A stretch of DNA of 64,000 nucleotides. Source: Eucommia ulmoides. Its lineage: Eukaryota > Streptophyta > Magnoliopsida > Garryales > Eucommiaceae. The notes beneath the pieces are model-generated. The model saw nothing but the letters and a program-made list of their open reading frames with translations, was not told where the DNA came from and ran no database searches. The translations under genes and the position numbers were made by a program. The number at the start of each line of letters is the position of its first letter. Positions within the stretch are counted from its first letter, which is position 1. The DNA is taken from assembly GCA_016647705.1 (NCBI GenBank), contig CM028326.1, positions 21,653,901 through 21,717,900 on the forward strand, in the 5' to 3' direction. Below are positions 24,501 through 37,019 of this stretch, piece after piece.

Positions 24501-27500
24501 ACTGCTTCGCCCTCCATTTGAATATCGGTGGCGCAATGTTGCTATAGCAGATGATGAATCCAAATCCCGTCAAAAACACCCTAACACTAACGATTTCTCT
24601 CTCTCTTAGCCCCTTTCTCCTCTCCGAAACACAGTTGAATGTTCAGATTTTCGGATATGAATGTTCCATTTTCCCCCATTTTAGCCTCCACTCTAGGAGT
24701 TCCAAATCCGAATGTTCACTTTTCAGATCTAAATGTTCCGAAACCATTCTCTAGGAGTTTCCAATCTGATTGGTCCTCCATTTCGGAAATTAAATTTTCA
24801 GATCTGAAAGTTCATTTTTGATTTTGGTGGACGTTCATTTTTGTAATTTGGTGAATATTCTGGTTTGTGTTTTCGTCGTTTTTTAGAGTTTTTCAAAGGA
24901 AATTTTCAATGTACTTGGGTTGCTTTTTTGTGAATGTTCGTATAGGGGTTAGATTTGTTTTGATTTTTCATTGTGAATATTCATTTTTGTTTGATTTGTT
25001 CATATCGATTTTTTCAGATCTGTTTTTTGGGAGAGTTTTGGTTCGATTTTTATTGTGAATATTATCGCAAATCTGTTCAGATTTTGAATGTTCATATGAA
25101 ATGTGTTTTCATTGATTTTTTTATTAGGTTTGGTAAATGTCCATAAATACTGAACATATTTTGCACTAACCGTTTGACATTTATATGAACATTCACTATT
25201 TTTCATTTCTTGCCCAAAAAATTCGAAAATTATCTCATTAGAAAGAGGATTTTGTGAATATTAATTTGATTTTTTTTGTTCACTTCTTAATCAACGATTT
25301 CGATCACAGTAGCCCTTTCTTTGTGACTGGTTTTGATGTTTTTGGAAATTGTAACTTTTCATAAATACTGGCCGTTGCATAGCACTCAATGGCAGTAATT
25401 TGTAAATACAACATCAACAGGGGACAAATGTTAGAGACTATTTTCTAAGAACTAAAAAAATTATTTTCCTAGTTAAGGGGTTCATTTTATGAGTTGTACA
25501 TCTCTTAGGGTCTATATAATAAAAATCCCTAAAAAGAAAAGTGAAGTTATGGTCCACATGAGCTAAATAGGAAATATGACCTAAATACTAACTCAAATAA
25601 TGCATTAATGGAAATATTAAATACTCCAACACCCTCCCCTCAAGTAGGAAACAATAGTAAGGTAGTGTCAGGACAACTCTGATAGTAGGACAGTAGCAGG
25701 TGGCTGCTGGATAGGAGGTTCGGCTCCATGGGAAAGGCGTCGCAAGAAGGTGGTGAGGCGCAGGGGGCTAGGGTTTTCCTCCGCCCCTGCGCCTCTAATT
25801 ATTTTTGTCTTTTTTAGCTCTGATACCAAAAAAGATTTTGGGGAGGATGAGAATAATTTTATCTAATGCAATATATCCTATACAATAAGGCTCTATACTC
25901 CCTATTATATAGCGATGATGTTGGGCTGAATTAGGAAGTATCGCCGTAATAAATAGGCCAATAAAAAGAAAACGAAATCTATCAAATTAGTCAACATAAC
26001 CTATATAGAAAATTACCTAAATACTAACTCATAGATAATGCATTAATGGAAATAATAAATATTCCCACACTTTAATTAATATAGTTTGTTGTTAAGGTGC
26101 AATAAATATCCTTTCTTGTTTTTGGCCATCTATTGTGGAGTTTATGTATGTGTTTGGTTTACTAGATAAATAGTATTTTGTTCATTTGAAACCCCTTCTA
26201 TACAAATAAAAGCTCTGGATATAGTAGGAAATTTGTGTGCAAAGGTGTTGTGAAAAGTTTTAAAGATGGTAAAAGCACACACACATAGACGCCAAAAAAA
26301 AAAAACAGTTGCACACTAAATGGGCTCACTTATAGACCCTTCTTTATATCTAACATGTTTGTCTGTCTTTCTCATATGACTCGAACATCTAGGCACGAGG
26401 GGAAGTTCATCATGAATATCATTAAAGTAGTTGAAGGAAAGCTAACTTTCAGGATCCTACGCCTTGAGCGTCACCTAGTTGGAATGCATTCTCGAGCTAA
26501 GAAAATTATTTTGTGGTTAAGGGATTTGTCAGCCAACGTAGGCATGTCGGTGATATGTGGAATGGGTGGCATAGGGAAGACCACCCTTGCCAAATTCGTA
26601 TATAATGCATCCAGAAGTAGTTTTGATACTTGCAGTTTCCTGGAAAATATCAGAGAGGTTTCTAAAGAACCCAATGGTTTAGTTCGTTTGCAAAGTCAAC
26701 TCCTTGCAGACATTCTTCATAACAAAACGATAAGAGTACACAGTGTTGAGGATGGACTTGGGAAGATCCAGCGTGCCTTGTCGAAAAAGAAAATTCTTCT
26801 TGGTCTTGATGATGTGGAGGAGGTGGACCTTTTAGATGCAGTTTTTGGTATATGGGATTGGTTCTCTCCGGGAAGTAAAATTATCATAACAACTAGGAGA
26901 GAGGGCTTGCTGGAGGCTTATGAAATTAATCAAGTTTATAGGGTTGAAAAGTTGAATTATGATGAATCGCTTGAGCTTTTCTGTTGGCACGCTTTTGGAC
27001 AAAAACATCCCCAAAAAGGTTACATGGAGCAAGCAGGAAGGTTTGTGCACCATTGTGATGGGCTTCCTTTGGCACTAAAAGTTTTGGGCACTTCTTTATT
27101 AAGGAAAGGCTTACATGTATGGGATAGTGCTTTCAAAAAATTGGAATCTATTTCAGACAATAAAGTTCTAGACATGCTTAAAATAAGCTATGATTCTTTA
27201 CAGGATGACCATGATAGAAATCTATTTCTCGACATAGCTTGTTTCTTTGTTGGGAAAAACAGAGATGACACAGCAACTATTCTGGATGGATGTGAGTATT
27301 ATACAGCAGTAGGGATCCAGAATCTCATCGATAGAAATCTCTTGACAATTGAAAATGATAAGGTGAGAATACACCAGTTGCTTCAAGACATGGGAAGACA
27401 TATTGTTAGCCAAGAATCTAAGTATCCGGAGGAGCATAGTAGACTCTGTCATCACAAAGATTCCTTCAATGTTCTTGCGGAAAAAACTGTAAGGAAAATA

Positions 27501-30500
27501 TCAGCTTTACATGCTAATGTGCATGCATTATTTATTTTTTTGTCTAAATTTTCTGATTTAGATAACTAACTGGTTTGTTTCCTTTGAATGTTCTGAAGGG
27601 CACTACGAGAATTGAAGGCATCATCCTTAACACTAGAATGTTGTCGAAATCCAATGAAGTTGTCTTTGAAACCAATGCTTTTAAAGAGTTGCGGAACCTT
27701 AGATTACTCAAGCTAAGTTTCATACAATTTTCAGGAAGCTATGAGGTTTTTCCTAAGAGATTAGGATGGTTGTATTGGCATGGCTTCAGTTTAAATTCAA
27801 TACCCCGTGTTTTTCCTCTAGAGAACGTGGTTGCTCTTGACATGCGCTATAGCAACTTGAAACAAGCCTGGAATGGAACTAAAGTATGCCACTCTTTTCC
27901 AAAGTTCCTTTGCATTATGTGTATATATATAATTCTATCTATGTTGTTTCAAAGAACCATATCAAATGGTATGCTTTCAACAACTGCCTAAAATTGATTT
28001 TCCTCTCTTTCTACCTAGGTTTTTGGATCACTGAAAATCCTCAATCTCAGTCATTCCCCATTGCTGGAAAAAATTTTGGACTTCTCAAGAGTCCCCAATC
28101 TGGAAAAACTGATTGTCAAAAACTGTCCAATTTTGGCCTATGTTGATGAATCCATTGTGAATCTAGATAGACTTTTGGTCTTGAATCTTAGAGATTGCAA
28201 GAAGTTGAGGAGTCTTCCAAGAAACATCCACATGGTGAAGTCTCTCGAGCAACTGACTATCTCCGGTTGCTCGAATCTTTTTGGAGTTGCGGATGAGCTT
28301 AGGAAGATGGTATCTCTGAGAGTTTTTCGCGCTGATGGAATTGTAGCACACCATGTGTTGTCTACAATGAGAGAGGGTGCACTACCATGGTACGGATGCT
28401 TCTTGCCTTGGGTACAGAAAGCAACAACCAGCCCTAAAATATCATGGGATTCCTTGCCAAGCACTTTGGTGACAATCACCCTCGCTAATTCCAAGCTCAC
28501 AGATGATGTTTTTCCCGAGAATTTCAGTGGGCTCCCCACGTTGCAGAATTTGAACCTAAGTGGAAATTTAATTCGTGAGTTGCCGAATTGCATTAAAGAT
28601 CTTACCAATCTCAAGACGCTTGATCTGTCATGGAACAAAAGGTTGCGGCGGATTGAGTGGCCGGCGGTTGCCGCCGAAAATCTGATTGTCACAGAATGCA
28701 GGTTGCTTGATAAAATAACGTACAAAACGGAAATGTCTTTTCAGAGGATCTCGCACGGTGCATGCATGAAGCTCGATTACGTTCAGCACGGCTTCAAGAT
28801 ACAAGCAGTGAGTAATACCGATGTTCAACTAATTAATAGTATTGGCTTCTTTGGCTTGGAGTCCATGGCAGATCTTGAGGCAACCATTGTCAATGTCATT
28901 GTATGGAGTAATATGAAGCGCCCTATCCAGGTTCTCTCTCTCTAGTCTCTATATTTGTATACATATCTGTTTGTATGTGTTAATAGATGTAGATTGGCCT
29001 TTGCACATATATGTAGATGGCCCATTAGGATAAACCATATACCATTTGCACATATTAATACAATCGTCTCATATTCTCTATTAATATTCTATGTCCCAAT
29101 TATTCTAACATGGTATCAAGAGTCAATCTTCCTTCGGCCTCTCCCTACTAAAATTTTCATCATTTTTCTTTCCAAATCACCGTTGTCGCTGCCTTTAAAA
29201 CATTCTATAACCATTTAACAACTCAACACAAAATCCACCATCACCATCAGACTCACCTTGAAACAACAAGTCCAACGCCACTGCGGAACAGCCCAACCAT
29301 TGCCTTACGCGCTCCTATGTGCCACAAGAACACTCCACATCGTTGTCATTGTTGTTGGCTATACAACCACCACCGTTGCTCCAAAATGAACAAAACACAC
29401 ACCACCATACTTGTCTCCACAAGATGAAGCCAACACTAACGACCTCACCTCAAATGGACACATGGCATGCCCTTATGTGCTGCCAGTATCCTCTGTAGCT
29501 CCACTATGAGTTCTCCACGTGCTCCTGTAGCCATGCCAACGACATGTCAACACCAAATCACTACCTCGTTTGCGCGCACGTCAGCACGAGTCACAACATG
29601 AGTCACTGCCACATCAACAGCTTGCCAATGCCACGTTAGCGCTACGTAATCACCTATCTTGACTAGGTACTATCAGTCAACAACCATGTCAGTAGATTGC
29701 CATGTCAGCTGCCACATTGTTGAATTCTCTGTTGTTCAGCTTCCACGTAAGCTCTACGTTGTCACTACCACGTCAACACTAGTCAATGCCATATCATCTC
29801 TAGTCAGCGCCACCTTAGCCCTGGTCAACTTGACTGTTGACTCATTCAGTGTTGGTTCAAGATAGTTTTTTTTTTCACCGTTTCATAACTTTTTTTATCA
29901 ATTCTTGAAGGTCTAAAATTGGGTCCTAGTTATTTTCAGCATTCTGAATCCATTTGTGACCTCGATTTATTCAATCTTGTATCACACAATATTGTTAATT
30001 TAGTTCACTACGGTCTTTTGGCAGGTTCAAGGATTCATTTGTCGATTCTTCACGACATTAGACCGCTTCCTGGAAAATTTTGAGCTCCTAATTGCATCCA
30101 CAACCTCCATTTTTCCAGATTCATATAACACAATATACTTTCTTGTATATTCTTGATTTGATTCAAAGATGATGTCCAAGCCTTGTCCTTCACCTTCCGT
30201 TCTTGCTGCCAATAAAGGTTTTGATCCTGCCTCTACTGTTTCCATCTCTATTGGGGATTCAACTTCACTCTTCAAAAGTTTTTTCTTTGATTCTATTACA
30301 AATTTTTCCTCAGCCTATTCACTTACTACAAGTAATTGTTCTTGGATATTTGATTATGCCTCTAGTAATCATATGATTTTTTTATTCCAATATTTTGTCA
30401 TCAAAACTATCTGTTGTAAAGCTCCTAGTATTCATACTACTGATGGTTCTCATATGCGTGTCACTTACATCAATCAGATTTTTACTTCACACCTCTCTAT

Positions 30501-32603
30501 TTCTGACACTTAATTCCAAAACTCAATTTAAACCTCTTATTTGTTTGGCAACTCAATGAATTAGAACTCGAAGTTATATCTTCTAATAGTAGTTGTCGTG
30601 TGCTAGATTCTCGGAAAGGAAAACAATTTGGGATTGGGTTTATAATTGGACGTCTATTTGAGCTTAGTGATTTGCACCTTCCAACTCAATCTCCACCACC
30701 GTCACCCTATATCCCTCCGTCCACTTGTGCAACTCCACCACCACCACCACCATACATATCATCCTCACATGATTCATCTTCTCTCAACCTTTGACATTCT
30801 CGGTTAGGTCATGCATCAATCTGACGTATCCGCATTTTAACCTTTAGTGGAAAATTAGGGTCTGTATCTACCAAACATCTCGATTGTCTTCCATGTCAAC
30901 AAGCTAAAGAACACGTAATACCTTTTCACAATAGTGATTCAGTCTCTCTTGCACTTTGACCTAATTCACTCTAAGGTTTGGGGGACCCTCACCTTCTACC
31001 ATAGGGGGATACAAATACTTTGTTATATTTGTTGATGATTACTCTTGGTATGCCTAGCTATACCTTAAGCATAAACATTCTGAATTACCTCAAATTTATT
31101 TGGATTTTGTTGCCATGATTTAAATTCAATTTTCCCCTAATATCAAAACCTTCAAATCTACCAATGCCATGGAATACATGGACTAGTGTTTCACTGCCAC
31201 CCTTCGAAAACATTGCACACTTCCACATAAATCTTACTCTGGCACTACTGTTCAAATTGGTTGAGCTGAATGTAAACATCGATATATCCTAGATACTGTC
31301 TGTGCACTACTCATTTCATCCTCGTGTTCGGAGTGCTTCTGGGGAAAAGCTGCTCTCACTGTCGTCTATACCATTAATTGGGTCGCTTCATTTACCATTG
31401 GTAATCTTTTCCCTTATGAGAAGTTGTATAGAGTCTCTACTAATTACAACCTCTTAGAAGTCTTTGGGTGTGTTTGATTTGTCCTCTTACAACCTCATGA
31501 ACATACCAAACTTGAACCTCAACAAAATATTTTAGGGTACATTTTAGGGTTATTTGACTTTTACCCCATTCTCCCCATTCTACTATGACCTTGTATCACT
31601 TCAATTGACCCCCTCTTACTTCTCAAGAAAATATTGAGCCTTTTTTATTTTGTTTTCGAAAATTTTGAATCCTGATTTTGTAATCAGTTGTTGAAAATTG
31701 TGAAAACTTGTTTGATTTAGTTTTCGAAAAAAAAAATTATCTATAATGTATTAAAAAATTGAAAAGTAAAAGTGATTTGACTGATTGAAATATGATGCTG
31801 AAAAAGAGAGATAATGATGACGTTTATTAGATAAATACAATGTAAAGAAATTTTGTAGAGAAATAAAAAGTAAATATATAGATAAAAAAGTTGAAATTAA
31901 ATTTATAAAAAAAAATAATATCAAAAGTAAATGATGTGATATATTGAAAATTGTTATGTAAAAGTGTTTTTGAATTGTACTCTCAAAGAGAATTAGTAGT
32001 ATTTTGAACTTTTTAAAATAAAAATTACTACTCGAATTGCCAACCAAACATCACCATTACTACTACTATATATTTTTGATAAAACTGTGGTTTAATTTTT
32101 GCAAGATACTGTATGAACATGCTATATTCAGCACTTACTTTCCGGGGAGGGAAGTTCCGAACTGGTTTAGCCACAAGATGAACGGCTCTGCATTATCGTT
32201 CATGGTGCCATCGTTCCCTCTCCTCCGCCCCCACGGCTTGAATTTGTGCTTAGTGTATACGATTCCGAGGATGAAAGACTTTTTGCCGATTCCAATACGG
32301 GTAAGAATCATTAACCGGAGCAAGGACCTGGTGGGTGTGTATGAACCGAGGTGTTACGGTGTGCCAGAAGCCGATGGCAGCGACATGGTGTGGCTTGTCC
32401 ATATAGGGTCGTTGGTCCTATTTGAGACAGACGATGAACTGGATATAGCTTTCGACATGATGATAGAGGGGGAAATAAAGGAGTGTGGGGCACACGTTTT
32501 GTACTATGACGAGGAGGAAGAACTGTATCAATACTACAACACGTTGTTGTTGTCATGGGATTCGGCTATGATGATCGAACAACTCGGATTGTCAGGTATT
32601 TAA
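12044..32603 (+). CDS. TIR-NB-LRR immune receptor (TNL), five exons
   Basis: Intracellular immune receptor of the TMV-resistance-N type. Exons: 12044–12552, 26393–27488, 27599–27883, 28019–28930 and 32106–32603. They total 3,300 nt, 1,099 residues plus a TAA stop. Junction phases fit without forcing: exon 1 ends after two bases of an Arg codon, exon 2 supplies the third, and the later introns are phase 0. Each intron has GT and AG ends. Domain order is TIR (about 15–165), NB-ARC (about 200–520), LRR (about 540–915) and post-LRR/C-JID (935–1099), the usual length and five-exon plan of the family. The ATG at 12044 starts MALVKVPKAS just before the TIR fold; an in-frame ATG at 11960 would add 28 residues unlike any TIR protein. 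Unusual points are the size of introns 1 and 4, a Gly in kinase-2 and a degenerate MHD. Expression is unproven. Confidence 0.9.
12553..13300. other. TNL intron 1, left part
   Basis: Host intron sequence before the copia insertion. It is AT-rich, with a run of TTTTTAGTTACATTTTTTAG-like short repeats near 12890–13100. A short GC-rich patch lies at 13195–13300. Nothing coding or element-like with clear borders was seen. Confidence 0.4.
16372..16580 (+). repeat. 209-bp copia segment, left copy of a flanking duplication
   Basis: This RNase H-region segment recurs in direct orientation at 22631–22839, on the far side of the gypsy part. Both contain TGACTTTAC, AATATCAGACTTACT, TTTGGTATATCTCACGGTTA and TTATGTCCATCAAGT. 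A 25-bp piece of it (16490–16515) is repeated again at 16578–16602, where copia sequence turns into gypsy sequence. Confidence 0.8.
16603..22622 (+). mobile_element. Ty3/gypsy (Tat-lineage-like) 3' part nested in copia A
   Basis: Parts present in order: a piece with the integrase zinc-binding motif (H…C-x2-C near 16810–16935, CDKCQRF), the integrase core (near 16980–17460, with GIDLLGP, FTKWVEVEP and ISDNGKQF), the integrase C-terminal region to about 17880, a long spacer, an antisense additional-ORF block (18880–21500), a purine-rich tract CTTGGGGGGCAA and one LTR (about 21867–22622, starting TGTGGGTAAAATTGG and ending GACACCAACA). The 5' half and 5' LTR are not in the window. The integrase phrases and the antisense block suggest the Tat/Retand/Ogre group (inference). 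Broken, with several interruptions. It is younger than copia A, which it splits. Confidence 0.8.
18880..21500 (-). other. antisense additional-ORF block of the gypsy element
   Basis: Minus-strand coding-like stretches lie between integrase and the 3' LTR. Phrases such as LAPNSICMVVTFH, SMPGGNCWCYISARQK and DWKSGFFFLAETRWEADP recall the plant retrotransposon extra protein whose relatives carry W-K-x-x-F-F. A proline/glutamate-rich N-terminal part and a lysine-rich patch are also visible. Such antisense extra ORFs between pol and the 3' LTR are known from some Tat-lineage elements. It is a fossil with several interruptions. Assignment rests on remembered family phrases only. Confidence 0.5.
22631..22839 (+). 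repeat. 209-bp copia segment, right copy of a flanking duplication
   Basis: Direct repeat of 16372–16580, immediately after the end of the gypsy LTR (22622). From here the copia element continues through RNase H to its 3' LTR. A plain retroviral-type insertion would duplicate only about 5 bp, so the 209-bp copy needs another explanation. Confidence 0.8.
24085..26069 (-). mobile_element. short non-autonomous LTR element (TRIM/copia type) in TNL intron 1
   Basis: On the minus strand: 5' LTR from 26069 to about 25829 (TGTGGGAATATTTATT…), primer site TGGTATCAGAGC at 25828–25817, only about 185 bp of internal sequence, a purine tract CTTGAGGGGAGGG at 25644–25632, then the 3' LTR from 25631 (TGTTGGAGTATTT…) leftwards. 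The 3' LTR is split by the 24190–25529 insertion. Shared LTR phrases include AAGGCTCTA, ATTATATAGC, AATAAAAAGAA and AATGCATTAATGGAAATA. No coding parts. The outer left end is approximate. The LTRs differ noticeably, so it is old. Confidence 0.7.
24190..25529. mobile_element. Mutator-type non-autonomous element nested in the short LTR element
   Basis: Flanked by a perfect 9-bp duplication TAAAAAGAA (24181–24189 and 25530–25538). Terminal inverted repeats are GGGATTTTTATTATTTAG on the left and, inverted, GGGATTTTTATTATATAG on the right. The 1,340-bp body has no recognised protein. It contains scattered copies of GAATGTTCA and TTCATTTTT and a GC-richer start (24300–24560). A 9-bp duplication points to Mutator transposition. 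Confidence 0.8.
26393..27488 (+). CDS. TNL exon 2: NB-ARC nucleotide-binding switch
   Basis: Encodes residues 170–535, starting HEGKFI just as in other TNLs. The P-loop GMGGIGKTT is at 226–234. Kinase-2 ILLGLDDVEE lies near 304–313, with Gly307 where Val is usual; both Asp residues are kept. RNBS-B is SKIIITTRRE, GLPL is CDGLPLALKVLG and RNBS-D is LFLDIACFF. The MHD motif near the end of ARC2 reads I496-H497-Q498 (VRIHQLLQDMG). The acceptor is ACATCTAG|G and the donor AAAACT|GTAAGG, giving EKT–GTT across the junction, where relatives have EKN–GTE. Confidence 0.92.
27599..28930 (+). CDS. TNL exons 3 and 4: leucine-rich repeats
   Basis: Exon 3 (27599–27883, residues 536–630) and exon 4 (28019–28930, residues 631–934) are separated by a 135-bp intron; a 110-bp intron precedes exon 3. 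Exon 3 starts GTTRIEGIIL and contains LGWLYWHG and VALDMRYSNLKQAW, the usual first LRR block. Exon 4 carries irregular repeats such as LKILNLSHS, LEKLIVKNC, LLVLNLRDCKKLRSLP, LEQLTISGCSNL, LQNLNLSGNLIRELP and LKTLDLSW. Both exons are open throughout and keep frame. The donor is ATCCAG|GTTCTC. The LRR part confers recognition in this family; the ligand is unknown. Confidence 0.9.
28978..31535 (+). mobile_element. Ty1/copia element B in TNL intron 4, same family as copia A
   Basis: An LTR-like start (about 28978–29110, TGTTAATAGATG to ATTATTCTAACA) is followed directly by the primer-site-like TGGTATCAAGAG. Then come a non-coding-looking leader, a protease-like part (near 30300–30510, with SNHM), a proline/CCA-rich linker (30690–30760), gag-pre-integrase and an integrase part to about 31535. 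Layout and wording match copia A part by part, including the leader, the TCTTGCTGCCAATAAAGG-like phrase and the low-complexity linker. No 3' LTR was found here. Old, with many interruptions. Confidence 0.8.
31536..32105. other. TNL intron 4, right part
   Basis: AT-rich intron sequence between the copia remnant and the exon 5 acceptor. It starts with TTTACCCCATTCTCCCC-like wording seen at the ends of some plant MITEs. I could not delimit an element. Confidence 0.35.
32106..32603 (+). CDS. TNL exon 5: post-LRR / C-JID domain
   Basis: Encodes residues 935–1099 and the TAA stop. The acceptor is TTTTTGCAAG|ATACTG and phase 0 joins KRPIQ to ILYEHAIFSTYFPG. The motif FPGREVPNWFSHK followed by SALSFMVPS is the hallmark of the C-terminal jelly-roll/Ig-like domain of TNLs, which in characterised receptors contacts the effector together with the LRR. 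An acidic YYDEEEE stretch lies near the end, as often in this family. The exon is 3.2 kb from exon 4 because of the copia insertion between them. Confidence 0.9.
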   Translation: MLYEHAIFSTYFPGREVPNWFSHKMNGSALSFMVPSFPLLRPHGLNLCLVYTIPRMKDFLPIPIRVRIINRSKDLVGVYEPRCYGVPEADGSDMVWLVHIGSLVLFETDDELDIAFDMMIEGEIKECGAHVLYYDEEEELYQYYNTLLLSWDSAMMIEQLGLSGI

Positions 32604-33985
32604 CTGTTTATATACCATTTCAGATACATCGCATTAAAAAATTTTAATCCACTGTATTGCACTCCCAAAATCAACTACTACACTTCTGTCATCACGTTGA
32701 TTTTAATATTATATTCCAGATTTTAATCGCACTTACTTTTCAATATTACAAATAATAATAAATCTTAAACATACATTTTATATTTTTAATGCAACAATTT
32801 GAAAGATCTATTCAGAACATATTTTCTATAAGAAATCACTTTGACAAATACTTTTAAAATTGGATTTTTATCCAACTATGAATGTGAATGAGTCAATATC
32901 ATTGGTTCAACAGGTGGATCCAAAAAATTAGTTAATTTTTTTAGGGAATTTATTAGATTTTTTTATAATTCGGAGTGGTTTATATAAAATTTTAAAAAAT
33001 TTCAATTGATTTCTCTCGTAAAATTATAGAGGTAATAGTGAAAATTTTCGAAATTTCACGGGCTTGTGTCCTCCCTAGGCACCAAGTAGCTCCACCACTA
33101 AACATGACCTCATAATTACATAATCAAATAAGTAAAAATAATTGTTTTTAAATAAATAACAGTTAAGTTTACTTTGTTAAAGAGAAAATTATCAAATTTT
33201 CTCTATAGAGCAAGTCAACCGCTTTTTTTGTCCTACACTTTTTGAAACTTATTTTTATATCCTTAAAAAATTTCCCTTTATTATTTCGTCCAAAAGCATT
33301 TTTCTGAGATTGTAGTTGAACATTTTTACCCTTATATTTGTACTTTTATTAAAAAAATCAACTTTTGCATTAATGTCTCGTTAAAAAATCAGATGAACAA
33401 AAAAGTTATACATTCTTGATTGTCTCGTTAACACAATTAATTTGAAATTCGCATTTGTATTTAAGTCTTTTTTGTAGTGTAATTGATTTCAATTCTGAAT
33501 ATAGTGTTTAATTGATTTCAACTACATTAAATATTCAAAGTTGATTTCAATTATACAATGTTGATTTCAACTTTTGAATATACAGTGTAATTGAAATCAA
33601 TTACATGACGTGATACATTCAAAAGTTGAAATATAAAAAATAATTTTAAAAAATATAAATATGAATTTTAAATTGATTATCTTGATGACACATAAAGATA
33701 TAATTTTTTAATCATCTGATTTTGTTAACGTGTAATCAATTTGTAAACTTTAATTTTTTAGACGTTGACTTCATTAAATAGTGACACCACATTTTATTTT
33801 AAGGGGAAGTTCTAAATGTACTTTTCCCTCTCTCCCCTATTTTTCCAAAAACAAGCAAATAAAAAACAGACATATTGCTTAATTTTTATTAGTTAATATT
33901 GATTGATGGTCTTTATATAAAATGTAAGGATTGAAATAGTCGGTCTGAGAAGACTGATAGAACATTTTTTCTTTTTCTTTTTTTA
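32604..33985. other. intergenic AT-rich sequence downstream of the TNL gene
   Basis: No coding or RNA gene signal. The 3' untranslated region of the TNL gene must start here. Near 33480–33610 short phrases such as GTTGATTTCAA recur in direct and inverted form. Nothing else seen. Confidence 0.4.
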
Positions 33986-33989
33986 CCTC

Positions 33990-34650
33990 TCTTTAAATTT
34001 TTGGGTTAATCGGCTGGAAATCTCAAATAATAGACTTAATTTTAAAAAAGTTTCGCTTAAAATATAAATTTTGATTTAGTCCCTTAAGTTAGATTTCGCT
34101 TGAGTTTTAATCCCGCATTACAGGAATTATAGAAAAAATTTGGTGAATAAATTCGTATTATAGTGAATATTAATTACAATTTAATAATTGTTATATTTTT
34201 ACATAAATCTGTGTATTTTTTGTTAGATGTACTTATGTTATATTAGTTACATATTACAATTACATATATCTGCGTAATATTTGTGATATTTAACAAATAT
34301 TACACACAAAAATTAATTTAATATTAATTACATGTATTTGTGTACATTTAGTTACATGTAACTAATTATATGTATTTTGTGTGATTCTTATTACATTTAA
34401 TAAAATTTTACACACAAATTAGTTATGTGTTATAAAATACAGTAATGTTTGTTACATCTAACAAAAATTTACATACAAAATTGGTACATGTAACCGCGTG
34501 TGTGCAGGCGCATGTAGTGAGCTACCGCCTTTTTAAAATGCGCATGCAATTGTTACAAAACACAAGTTGCTTCCGTCGCTGGGATTTTTTAAAAATTAAG
34601 GGTGAAATAAGGGACTTCCCACCGAGTGCCCCTAAAAAAAATTCCTGATT
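33990..34650 (-). repeat. dispersed repeat R1, copy 1 (MITE-like)
   Basis: Read on the minus strand, it matches 45180–45570 on the plus strand. Shared phrases are AAGTCCCTTATTT, TTAATTTTTAAAAA, GCAACTTGTGTTTT, TTAAGGGACTA and TCAAAA-TTAT. The middle is rich in TTACATGTAACTAATT-type short repeats. No coding content. Ends were not resolved to the base. Confidence 0.55.
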
Positions 34651-34765
34651 TATGTTTTTTTTTTTTTACCCTCTGTAGCAATTGAATATGTTGGTGATGA
34701 TGAAGAATAAGCCAAAGTAGCTTGCGACGGGAGAAAAGTTGCTACTGAAACCATTGACATGTAAT

Positions 34766-35136
34766 TAGAGGTGTGTAGTGGGTCTGGTCAATTAGCCAAA
34801 TCTGCCCAAACTGCAATACTCGCATTGAAAGTCAAACCGCCGAGAGTAACCTTTGTATTGTGGCAATTTTGTAGCAAATTTTTTATAAGTTTTAGTCATG
34901 TAACAGTTTTTCGTTTTAGCAATATTTATTTTATTTCAAAGTCCAACCCGAAAATACTTAGGCAGAATGGCCTCGAATCGCATACTATTGGGCAACTTAC
35001 GTTTTAAACTAGTTGACCCACCCCAACCCATACATTATTGGATGGTTCACAATTCAAACTAGCCTAAGTTGCATAGTATTAGTTTAGTCAAAAAAAATTA
35101 CCTAAACTGTGTCAACCCGCTTGTTGTACATCCCTA
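34766..35136. mobile_element. hAT-type MITE with 8-bp target duplication
   Basis: Flanked by a perfect 8-bp repeat CATGTAAT (34758–34765 and 35137–35144). Ends read TAGAGGTGTGTAG and, inverted, TAGGGATGTACA, matching plant hAT ends. The body is 371 bp with no protein. It shares sequence in inverted orientation with 41030–42131 (for example the start TAGRGGTGTGTAG, GCCAAA, and AAAGTCCAACCCGAAAATAC against its complement). Confidence 0.85.
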
Positions 35137-35142
35137 CATGTA

Positions 35143-35143
35143 A

Positions 35144-35191
<48 letters not shown>
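35143..35191. repeat. (AT)n microsatellite
   Basis: About 24 uninterrupted AT units directly beyond the right duplication of the hAT-type MITE, followed by AAAATAAAAATAAAAATA. Confidence 0.95.
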
Positions 35192-36993
<1,802 letters not shown>

Positions 36994-37019
36994 AGACAGA
37001 GTGAGAGGATCTGCGACTG

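Noticed and set aside
28138-28725. 195-codon open frame antisense to TNL exon 4
   Set aside because: It is the complement of the LRR exon, which explains the openness; no independent domain.
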